A stretch of DNA of 7,236 nucleotides from CAYQAE01 sp964415445 [NCBI: uncultured archaeon] (GCA_964415445.1 CAYQAE010000087.1:1-7236); one strand, 5' to 3'. Numbered from the stretch's first letter, positions 1 to 5,472 are shown. Notes: a model not told the origin generated them from the letters alone. A program made the numbers and translations.

Positions 1-17
1 ATTTGAATTTTTTTATT

Positions 18-24
18 GAGGTGG
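18..24 (+). promoter_or_regulatory. Shine-Dalgarno site of hsp20
   Basis: GAGGTGG ends 5 bases before the ATG at 30. It decides that ATG over the in-frame upstream TTG at base 3, which would add nine hydrophobic residues atypical of Hsp20. Confidence 0.8.
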
Positions 25-29
25 TTTTG

Positions 30-497
30 ATGGCAAAAGAAGATAAAGAAAGCAAAGATTTAGATCTTTGGAGACCATTTAAATGGATGAGTAGTGTTTT
101 TGATGATTTTATGCAACCATTTACTAGTTCTTTAGATATTTTGCCTGGATCGATGAGAGATCTAGACTTAACTTGCCCTAGATGTGATATGGTCGATCAA
201 GGAGATAAATATGAAATAACAGTAGAGGTGCCTGGAGTTGACAAAAACGATCTTAATATTGAAGTAGATGAAGATTCAGTAGAAATTAGTTCAAAAAAAG
301 AGGGAAAATCAGAAGAAAAGGGAAAAGTTGTCAGAAAGGAACAATATCAAAGAAGCTATTACAGAAAATTGCAAATGCCAGAGAAAGTTATTTCAGATAA
401 GACTGAAGCAAACTTAAAAAACGGAATTTTGTATCTCACTTTGCCTAAAAAGGAACTTAAAAAAGATTCAAAAAAGACTAAAGTAAAAATAACATAA
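30..497 (+). CDS. hsp20: Small heat-shock protein (Hsp20/alpha-crystallin family)
   Basis: ATP-independent holdase chaperone that binds unfolding cytoplasmic proteins and keeps them refoldable. The 155-residue length is normal for the family. A variable N-terminal arm (1-52) is followed by the alpha-crystallin domain (about 53-140), seen in the PGV turn near 68-70, the Y-Q-R-S-Y-Y-R-K-L strand near 106-114, and the signature A-N-L-K-N-G-I-L at 127-134. The C-terminal V-K-I (152-154) is the short hydrophobic tail motif that docks onto neighbouring subunits during oligomer assembly. I place the start at the ATG at 30 because GAGGTGG lies 5 bases upstream; the frame is open further left, to a TTG at base 3, but nothing supports that start. 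A Cys-Pro-Arg-Cys pair (49-52) sits just before the crystallin domain, which is unusual. It is first of three same-strand genes; its promoter lies mostly outside the window. Family assignment is firm. Confidence 0.95.
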   Translation: MAKEDKESKDLDLWRPFKWMSSVFDDFMQPFTSSLDILPGSMRDLDLTCPRCDMVDQGDKYEITVEVPGVDKNDLNIEVDEDSVEISSKKEGKSEEKGKVVRKEQYQRSYYRKLQMPEKVISDKTEANLKNGILYLTLPKKELKKDSKKTKVKIT

Positions 498-507
498 TTT
501 TTTTATT

Positions 508-514
508 AGGAGGG
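508..514 (+). promoter_or_regulatory. Strong Shine-Dalgarno site selecting a TTG start
   Basis: AGGAGGG with a 5-base spacer to the TTG at 520. No ATG or GTG lies in frame nearby, so this site is what supports the non-standard start of the ferredoxin gene. Confidence 0.85.
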
Positions 515-519
515 ATTAT

Positions 520-705
520 TTGACAAAAGAACTTTATGTAGATTCAGAAATTTGTACTGGCTGTGAATTATGTGTAGATACTTGCCCCGGTGTATTTAAG
601 ATGGGTGATGGCTCTGCAGAAGTACATAATGCAGAGGGAGATTCAGAACAAAATATTCAGCAAGCGATAGATGATTGCCCAACAGAAGCCATATCTTGGA
701 AATAA
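520..705 (+). CDS. Single-cluster [4Fe-4S] ferredoxin
   Basis: Small soluble electron carrier of 61 residues. Cys12, Cys15 and Cys18 (CxxCxxC) with Cys53 in a C-terminal Cys-Pro would ligate one [4Fe-4S] cluster. Cys22-Pro is what remains of the second-cluster motif of two-cluster ferredoxins; the other ligands of that cluster are missing. In Desulfovibrio-type one-cluster ferredoxins the equivalent cysteine makes a disulfide with a cysteine about eight residues before the last ligand. Here that position is Asn45, so Cys22 should be a free thiol. The start is TTG, chosen because a strong AGGAGGG lies 5 bases upstream and the protein then has the family's usual N-terminus. It begins 22 bases after hsp20 and its stop directly abuts the next start, so the three genes are probably co-transcribed. 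The redox partner is unknown. Confidence 0.93.
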   Translation: MTKELYVDSEICTGCELCVDTCPGVFKMGDGSAEVHNAEGDSEQNIQQAIDDCPTEAISWK

Positions 706-1248
706 ATGATTATTATGATGCCTATTGGACCTCTTATGAGAGAACATAGATTGATTGAAAGAATGATTCATCTATTTGAGGAGGAATTAAAAAATATAAC
801 CACTCAAAATAAAGTGAATCTAAATTTTATTGAAAATGGAATAGATTTTATCAGAACATATGCAGATAGATGTCACCATGGAAAAGAAGAGGATATTTTG
901 TTTATTAACCTAAAAAACAAAAATTTATCCTCTAAAGATAAACAATTATTGGATGAATTACTTCAAGAACATAAAATAGCAAGAAATATAGTATCTAAAC
1001 TTATAAATGCCAAAGATAGTTATAAAACTGAAAAGATATATTCTAAAGAGGCAATAGTAGAAAATATTGAGAAATTAATTAATTTATATCCAAATCATAT
1101 TGAAAAAGAAGATAAGATATTTTTTATTAATTCTATGAATTATTTGGATAAAAAAGAACAAGAAGAAATGTTAGATAAGTTTTGGGATTTTGATAAGCAA
1201 CTAATTCATGAAAAATATCAAAATTTAGTTGAGAGTTTTGAAAAATAG
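706..1248 (+). CDS. Hemerythrin-like (HHE) diiron domain protein
   Basis: Four-helix bundle protein expected to hold a non-heme diiron centre that binds or senses O2, NO or iron. The 180-residue length fits a stand-alone domain. Visible candidate ligands in order: His14 (R-E-H-R), His57/His58 with Glu61/Glu62 (C-H-H-G-K-E-E-D), His89 (L-Q-E-H-K), and His131 with Glu135 (N-H-I-E-K-E-D), giving the H...HxxxE...H...HxxxE pattern of the HHE family. There is no signal peptide or membrane segment, so it is cytoplasmic. The ATG at 706 follows the ferredoxin stop with no gap; ATGs at 715 and 718 are possible alternatives. There is only a weak GGA upstream of 706, so translation may depend on ribosomes finishing the ferredoxin gene. 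Pairing with a ferredoxin suggests electron delivery to the diiron site, but this is inferred. O2 scavenging, NO detoxification and iron storage cannot be told apart from sequence. Confidence 0.9.
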   Translation: MIIMMPIGPLMREHRLIERMIHLFEEELKNITTQNKVNLNFIENGIDFIRTYADRCHHGKEEDILFINLKNKNLSSKDKQLLDELLQEHKIARNIVSKLINAKDSYKTEKIYSKEAIVENIEKLINLYPNHIEKEDKIFFINSMNYLDKKEQEEMLDKFWDFDKQLIHEKYQNLVESFEK

Positions 1249-1249
1249 A

Positions 1250-1525
1250 TTATTTTAGGACTTCTTCTTTAGCTATTTTTGTTCCTTCTTCCTCTTCAGG
1301 AACTTGTTTAGCTACTTCTGTCTCTTTTATTTGGTCATCTCCATATTTTTCTTCCGTATTTTCATTAAATTTGTCATCTAGCCGATCTAAATCTCTAATA
1401 GTTTTTTCTAAATGAACAACTAGAGGGTCATCTAATCTTTTATTTTTAATCATTCTTCTTAAATCTTCTGTGCCTTCCTTTACTTCTTCTTTTTCTTGTT
1501 CTTTGTCAGGATATTGATCATCCAT
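1250..1525 (-). CDS. Small highly acidic protein of unknown function
   Basis: I do not recognise this 91-residue protein. It has 30 Asp/Glu against 18 Lys/Arg (estimated net charge near -12), no cysteine and no membrane segment. An N-terminal charged region (1-22) is followed by a probable amphipathic helix around 34-54, with spaced Leu35, Leu39, Ile43, Leu46 and Leu49, then a Glu-rich tail (55-91) likely to be disordered. The ATG at 1525 is chosen because AAGGAGGTG lies 6 bases upstream; a GTG three codons earlier overlaps that site and is rejected. The Shine-Dalgarno site overlaps the lactate dehydrogenase stop, so this is the last gene of the kinase-dehydrogenase operon. It ends one base from the converging hemerythrin gene. 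The strong ribosome site and operon position argue for a real gene; homologues would settle it. Confidence 0.72.
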   Translation of the reverse strand: MDDQYPDKEQEKEEVKEGTEDLRRMIKNKRLDDPLVVHLEKTIRDLDRLDDKFNENTEEKYGDDQIKETEVAKQVPEEEEGTKIAKEEVLK

Positions 1526-1531
1526 AATTCT

Positions 1532-1540
1532 CACCTCCTT
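1532..1540 (-). promoter_or_regulatory. Near-perfect Shine-Dalgarno site overlapping the ldh stop
   Basis: On the minus strand this reads AAGGAGGTG, with a 6-base spacer to the ATG at 1525. It is the strongest ribosome site in the window, and it shares bases 1539-1540 with the TAA stop of lactate dehydrogenase, which implies coupled translation. Confidence 0.88.
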
Positions 1541-2489
1541 ATATATCTAATTCTTTAATAATATTTTTTAAGGTAGAAGCCGAATGTTTCAAATTATTAG
1601 TTTCTTCCTTATCTAGATTTAATTCTAATGTGCTTTTTATCCCATCTTTATTTATTATAGAAGGTAGACTTAGATATACATCTTTAATTTGCAAATATCC
1701 ATCTACCAAAATTGATACTGGCAAAATTGCATTTTCATTATTCAATATTGCATTTGTAATTCTCCACAAAGCCAGTCCTATTCCGTATGAAGTTTCTCCT
1801 TTTTTGTTGATAATTTCATATGCAGAAGTTTTTACTTTCTCAAAAATTTTTCCAAGTTCTCTGTCTCTATTACATTTACCTCTATTTGGACATATATTGC
1901 AATATTCTCTTAAAAACATACCTCCTATCATTGCTTTACTCCATACAGGAAATTCACTATCTCCATGTTCACCTAGGATATATGCGTGAACATTTCTAGG
2001 ATCAATTTTACAATGTTCTGCAATATGATATCTAAATCGTGCTGAATCTAGCACTGATCCTGATCCAATTATTTTATTAGCCGGTTTTTTAGATATTTTA
2101 TACGTAGCATAGGTAAGAATATCTACTGGGTTTGTAACTACCAATATTATAGAATCTGGTGCATATTTTACAATATCTGGGACTATTTTTTTAAAAAGTG
2201 TGACATTATTTTTAGTTAAATCTAATCTACTCTCTCCTGGTTTTTGGTTTTTACCTGCGGTAATTACTACCAAATCAGAATTTTTGATATTTGAATAATC
2301 TCCAGCATAAATCTTTACAGGTGATACATAAGGTGCACCATGTAGTAGATCTAAAACTTCACCTTCTGCCTTTTTGCGATTTATATCCACTATAACAATT
2401 TCTCGCACTCCACCTTTTATCATTAAAGAATAAGCATATCTTATTCCTACATTTCCCCCTCCAATTATTGCTATTTTTGAATTTTTCAT
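1539..2489 (-). CDS. ldh: L-lactate dehydrogenase (LDH/MDH family, LDH-type specificity)
   Basis: NAD-dependent cytoplasmic enzyme reducing pyruvate to L-lactate at the end of fermentation, regenerating NAD+. The 316-residue length is normal. The Rossmann motif G-G-G-N-V-G is at 10-15, with Asp35 after the second strand marking NAD preference. The substrate loop reads N-Q-K-P-G-E-S-R (81-88): Gln82 is at the position where lactate dehydrogenases carry Gln and malate dehydrogenases carry Arg, and Arg88 is the mobile-loop arginine. Asn120, Asp148, Arg151 and His175 (G-E-H-G-D) complete the active site, and Thr233 sits in the K-K-G-E-T-S-Y-G strand typical of LDH. Three cysteines (197, 200, 206) lie in a loop where some bacterial LDHs also have cysteines. 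I start at the ATG at 2489: AGGAG lies 11 bases upstream, whereas the in-frame TTG at 2498 is only 2 bases from it. The gap to the upstream kinase stop is one base. Pyruvate preference is inferred, not measured. Confidence 0.9.
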   Translation of the reverse strand: MKNSKIAIIGGGNVGIRYAYSLMIKGGVREIVIVDINRKKAEGEVLDLLHGAPYVSPVKIYAGDYSNIKNSDLVVITAGKNQKPGESRLDLTKNNVTLFKKIVPDIVKYAPDSIILVVTNPVDILTYATYKISKKPANKIIGSGSVLDSARFRYHIAEHCKIDPRNVHAYILGEHGDSEFPVWSKAMIGGMFLREYCNICPNRGKCNRDRELGKIFEKVKTSAYEIINKKGETSYGIGLALWRITNAILNNENAILPVSILVDGYLQIKDVYLSLPSIINKDGIKSTLELNLDKEETNNLKHSASTLKNIIKELDI

Positions 2490-2490
2490 C

Positions 2491-3423
2491 TTAATCAACT
2501 CTCCTAAATTTATCTTTTATTTTTGAAAAAACTTTATCACAAATTATATTTACACAGTCCTCTGGAGTATTAGAATCTATAGTGAATATCGATTCGATTT
2601 TTGCTTGCTCATAAACAAAACCACGAATATGGCGGATAGCATCAATTGAATTTAGATATTTTTGAGGATTGCGATATCTATTTCCAATACCTCTGTTTAT
2701 AAATCTTAATTTATGATCATCTTCATTTTTCAAATCTAAAATACATGTAAAAATTATTGCATTTTTTGGAAGTGTTAAGAATCCAGGAACAAGATGCACG
2801 CCTTCTATAATTGTTGATTTATTTTCAACAATATTTCTATTTATTACATACTCAATGGCAGAGCTAATTGCTTTTGTTTGTTTTACAAACCCTGAAATTA
2901 CCCTATCTTTAAATGACAGAGTTTCTCTTCCTGATCTATGTGCTTGGTATGATGACAAAAATAAATTAGGATTTTCCTCGCTAGATTCACTATATCTCAT
3001 CACTGATCTGATTATATCTGTTCCTATAACACTTCGAATATTTAGACGATTTGCAAGTCGCATAGAAACTGTTGATTTTCCTGCACCAGTAGGACCCCCA
3101 ATTAAAATAATTAAAGGCAGATCTGATTCAGTAAACTTTTGCCATAGATCATATTGATTTCTATATTTTGGATCTAATTTTTTTTCTAACTCTTTTGAGA
3201 CCATTTCACGAATTTGGTTTCTCTTTAGAAGTGAAATATCCTTTTTTAATATTTTTTTTTCGATTTTATCGGCAATTTTATCTGCGTCTATATGATTAAT
3301 TCCTGCTGCAACTAATGAACGTGCTAGTCTAGCTTTAGAAAATGGGGATTTAGATTCAATATCTTCTACTAGAATTTTTTTCCCTAAAATAGGTTTAGAT
3401 TTCTTTTTAGTTTTATTTTCCAT
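2491..3423 (-). CDS. 2-phosphoglycerate kinase (ATP-cone-like N-terminus, P-loop kinase domain)
   Basis: Predicted to phosphorylate 2-phosphoglycerate with ATP to 2,3-diphosphoglycerate, the first step towards cyclic 2,3-diphosphoglycerate in some thermophilic methanogens. At 310 residues it is close to the roughly 300 of the characterised Methanothermus enzyme. Residues about 27-82 form a helical ATP-cone-like domain (F-S-K-A-R-L-A-R-S-L-V-A-A-G). A P-loop kinase domain follows, with Walker A G-P-T-G-A-G-K-S-T at 110-118, an acidic strand end at Asp136 (G-T-D-I-I-R-S), and I-I-E-G-V-H at 205-210, where Glu207 and His210 fit the substrate region. A Lys/Arg-rich tail ends the protein. No Shine-Dalgarno site precedes the ATG, but a TATA-like box sits about 27 bases upstream, so the mRNA is probably leaderless. 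It is first in an operon with ldh. The exact substrate is uncertain, because related P-loop kinases with this layout are annotated by similarity only. Confidence 0.83.
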   Translation of the reverse strand: MENKTKKKSKPILGKKILVEDIESKSPFSKARLARSLVAAGINHIDADKIADKIEKKILKKDISLLKRNQIREMVSKELEKKLDPKYRNQYDLWQKFTESDLPLIILIGGPTGAGKSTVSMRLANRLNIRSVIGTDIIRSVMRYSESSEENPNLFLSSYQAHRSGRETLSFKDRVISGFVKQTKAISSAIEYVINRNIVENKSTIIEGVHLVPGFLTLPKNAIIFTCILDLKNEDDHKLRFINRGIGNRYRNPQKYLNSIDAIRHIRGFVYEQAKIESIFTIDSNTPEDCVNIICDKVFSKIKDKFRRVD

Positions 3424-3446
3424 ATTTTTTAATTATTTTATTATTT

Positions 3447-3454
3447 TATTTAAA
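3447..3454 (-). promoter_or_regulatory. TATA-like box of the kinase-ldh operon
   Basis: On the minus strand this reads TTTAAATA, a good match to the archaeal TATA consensus. Its centre is about 27 bases before the kinase ATG at 3423, which places transcription start at or next to the start codon. That fits the absence of any Shine-Dalgarno site. Confidence 0.6.
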
Positions 3455-3474
3455 TATTTGGGAGAGTAAATTAC

Positions 3475-3492
3475 AAAAAAAGATGTTTTTTT
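3475..3492. repeat. A7-GATG-T7 inverted repeat, candidate operator
   Basis: Seven A (3475-3481), GATG, then seven T (3486-3492) form a perfect dyad. It overlaps the candidate TATA box of the regulator gene and lies about 20 bases upstream of the TATA box of the opposing operon. AT-rich dyads over their own promoters are typical of archaeal Lrp-family targets. In a genome this AT-rich, homopolymer runs also arise by chance. Confidence 0.4.
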
Positions 3493-3496
3493 AATT
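3488..3496 (+). promoter_or_regulatory. Candidate TATA-like box of the Lrp/AsnC regulator
   Basis: TTTTTAATT is centred about 27 bases before the ATG at 3519, again predicting a leaderless transcript. A purine-rich stretch directly upstream could act as the TFB-recognition element. It is a weaker match than the box on the opposite strand. Confidence 0.4.
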
Positions 3497-3518
3497 CATT
3501 TTTAGAGACTGCATAAAT

Positions 3519-4481
3519 ATGAAATTGGATCTTTTAGATAAAAAAATTTTGCATCAATTAGATATTAATTCTCGAAAATCTGCAAATGAAATTTCAAAGA
3601 AAGTTAAAGCATCTAAAGAGACAGTAAATTATCGAATTAAAAGATTAGTTGATAGGAATTATATTATAAATTTTTATTCTTTAATTAATATGTCTCTGTT
3701 AGGTTATTATACTTATAAAATATATTTAAAATTACATAGAACAACTGCAAAAGTAGAGAAGGACTTAGCTATTTTTCTTAGAAAACAAAAAAGATGTACT
3801 AATCTAAGATTGGTAGAGGGTCCTTTTGATTTGGATTTTGTATATATTGCAAAAAATCCAGGTGATTTAGTTGTTTTTTTTAAGAAGCTAAAAACTATAT
3901 TTAGTGATTATATTATTGAAAAGGCAGTGCATATAACTACTATAACCTATAAAATCCATCAATTTGGACCAACTGAAGAGCCAAGATTATCTTTTGACCA
4001 ATATAATCCCAAAGAAGAAAAAATAGATGAAATTGATCACAAGATACTAAGATCTATATCTAAACGAAGTAGAATCAAATTTACAAGATTAGGCACAAAA
4101 ATAGGAATTAACGCAAAAAAAGTAGCATATAGAGTAAAAAGATTGGAAAATAAAGGTATCATAGTAGGTTATACTTATAAACCAAATATTGGAAAATTTA
4201 ATTTAGATTCTTACCAATTTAACATTGCCTTGAGAAATCTTGATTATATTCCTTCTGTGATTAGATTTTTTGAAAAAAAAGGAGTATTGAGATATGTGTC
4301 AAGTCTTTTGGGAAAATATGATCTTTCAGTTGAACTTCATATAGATGGAAGTAATGAATTGAGAAAAATTATAGATGATTTCAAAGAAAATTTTATTGAT
4401 AAATATGTTTATTATGATATCTTCTCCATCTTCAAAGATTATGTAATTAGTTGGTATCCTGTAGCTGAAATTAAAAAATAA
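3519..4481 (+). CDS. Tandem Lrp/AsnC-type transcriptional regulator
   Basis: DNA-binding regulator of 320 residues, about twice the usual Lrp/AsnC length because it holds two complete modules. Module 1 has a winged-helix HTH at about 3-52 (L-D-K-K-I-L ... V-N-Y-R-I-K-R-L) and a RAM-like effector/oligomerisation domain at about 60-147, with E-G-P-F-D-L-D near 100-106. Module 2 repeats this: HTH at about 168-217 (I-D-H-K-I-L ... V-A-Y-R-V-K-R-L) and RAM-like domain at about 229-315, with L-L-G-K-Y-D-L near 263-269. There are no membrane segments. One chain could therefore act like an ordinary Lrp dimer. No Shine-Dalgarno site precedes the ATG. It is transcribed divergently from the kinase-ldh operon across 95 bases, so control of that operon and of itself is likely; the effector (an amino acid or other small molecule) is unknown. 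Its stop directly abuts the converging transporter gene. Confidence 0.88.
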   Translation: MKLDLLDKKILHQLDINSRKSANEISKKVKASKETVNYRIKRLVDRNYIINFYSLINMSLLGYYTYKIYLKLHRTTAKVEKDLAIFLRKQKRCTNLRLVEGPFDLDFVYIAKNPGDLVVFFKKLKTIFSDYIIEKAVHITTITYKIHQFGPTEEPRLSFDQYNPKEEKIDEIDHKILRSISKRSRIKFTRLGTKIGINAKKVAYRVKRLENKGIIVGYTYKPNIGKFNLDSYQFNIALRNLDYIPSVIRFFEKKGVLRYVSSLLGKYDLSVELHIDGSNELRKIIDDFKENFIDKYVYYDIFSIFKDYVISWYPVAEIKK

Positions 4482-5345
4482 CTATATTTGTACATTTAAC
4501 CATATCCTGATTAAGTATCCTACAAAAAATGATATTGCAGCAATTCCTAAACTCAATGAAGCCATTTCAGAAAATCTCTTTTTAAAAGAAATTTCTTTAA
4601 CAGTTGAGATATAATAATTTATTATAAAAATCACAAAGAAAGCATTCAAAATTGTAACTAAAAGAGCAATATAAGTATTTGTGATAAATAAAAAAGGAAA
4701 TACTAAAAATAGAGCAGTTATAAAGAAAGTACCTCCTGCATATACTGATGCCTTTTTTGGATTCTGTTGATTATCTGCTTTATTTGATAAATATTCAGAT
4801 ACACCCATAGATAATGCTGCGGTAAGACCCATAATTAATCCGACAGCTGCAATTACTTTGGTATCCTTTAGAGCTATTGCAAATCCACATATTGCACCTA
4901 AAATCTCGATAAGTCCATCATTAAGCCCTAATACTATTGAATCAATATAGTAAATTTTATCTTCAACTAATTTATTTGCAAGTTCACTTTCTTGTCTAAA
5001 TTCTTCTTCTTTAATTTCTTTTGCATCTGCTACATATTTAGAGATTTCTTTATAGTTCATTTCTTCTCTTTTGTTTTTTTCTGCAGATTTTAGAGCAAAA
5101 GTAACTCCAAATATTTTTGAGATGATTCTATATTTCCAAAGTTTCCATTTATTTGGTTTCACGTCTTCTTTAGTATATTCTTTCCAAGTTTTGTAGTGTT
5201 TCATCTCTTGATTTGCGATTGTATTTAGTATTTTTTGATTTTGTGGACTATTTGTTGATTTTGCTAGATTTTTATATATTTGATATTCTGTAATTTCACT
5301 TTTTTGTGCTGTTATAAGTTTGTTTTTTATATTCTGATCAATCAT
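4482..5345 (-). CDS. Ferritin-like domain fused to VIT1/CCC1 iron transporter
   Basis: Membrane protein of 287 residues predicted to bind Fe2+ and move it across the membrane, resembling MbfA-type proteins. Residues 1-130 form a ferritin-like (rubrerythrin/erythrin) helical domain: Glu17/Glu20 in helix A, Glu47xxHis50 (Q-E-M-K-H), Glu89, then E-E-F-R-Q-E (114-119) where many relatives read D-E-x-x-H-E. Residues 131-287 form the VIT1/CCC1 channel with about five membrane segments (roughly 136-160, 164-186, 202-221, 224-246, 262-284). These include G-L-N-D-G-L-I-E (140-147) and S-M-G-V-S-E-Y-L (179-186), which carry candidate iron ligands Asp143, Glu147, Met180 and Glu184. The cytoplasmic metal-binding insertion seen between segments 2 and 3 of plant VIT1 is reduced to about 15 residues, so the N-terminal domain probably takes its place. 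No Shine-Dalgarno site is visible at the ATG. Direction of transport (efflux or storage) is not decided by sequence. Confidence 0.88.
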   Translation of the reverse strand: MIDQNIKNKLITAQKSEITEYQIYKNLAKSTNSPQNQKILNTIANQEMKHYKTWKEYTKEDVKPNKWKLWKYRIISKIFGVTFALKSAEKNKREEMNYKEISKYVADAKEIKEEEFRQESELANKLVEDKIYYIDSIVLGLNDGLIEILGAICGFAIALKDTKVIAAVGLIMGLTAALSMGVSEYLSNKADNQQNPKKASVYAGGTFFITALFLVFPFLFITNTYIALLVTILNAFFVIFIINYYISTVKEISFKKRFSEMASLSLGIAAISFFVGYLIRIWLNVQI

Positions 5346-5375
5346 ATGAATCAGTATTTGTATTTATGATTTTTT

Positions 5376-5383
5376 CTTTAAAA
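5376..5383 (-). promoter_or_regulatory. Possible TATA-like box of the iron transporter gene
   Basis: On the minus strand this reads TTTTAAAG, preceded by AATA. Its centre is about 34 bases from the ATG at 5345, so a start site about 26 bases downstream would leave a leader of roughly 8 bases. A competing element, CATAAATA (5361-5368), is too close to the ATG for normal spacing. Confidence 0.3.
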
Positions 5384-5472
5384 TATTCGTTTTTGTATTT
5401 TTAAAAAAATTGAGAGAAAAATTAAACTAATTTGGGTTTTGTGTAATGGTTTAATATCTATTTTTTCAAAAG

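Noticed and set aside
3-29. N-terminal extension of Hsp20 from a TTG at base 3
   Set aside because: The extension would be translated through the Shine-Dalgarno site that serves the ATG at 30 and has no family support.
1630-1989. Open frame on the plus strand opposite ldh
   Set aside because: It lies entirely inside the well-supported ldh gene, has no ribosome site and gives no recognisable protein.
1539-2489. Malate dehydrogenase as the product name
   Set aside because: The specificity position is Gln82 rather than Arg, and the G-E-H-G-D-S-E-F, K-K-G-E-T-S-Y-G and C-terminal motifs match lactate dehydrogenases.
2487-2498. TTG at 2496-2498 as the ldh start
   Set aside because: It lies 2 bases from the AGGAG site, too close for initiation; the ATG at 2489 has workable spacing and gives the usual N-terminus.
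2855-3157. Open frame on the plus strand opposite the kinase
   Set aside because: It is antisense to the conserved Walker A region of the kinase and looks like a by-product of that gene's codons.
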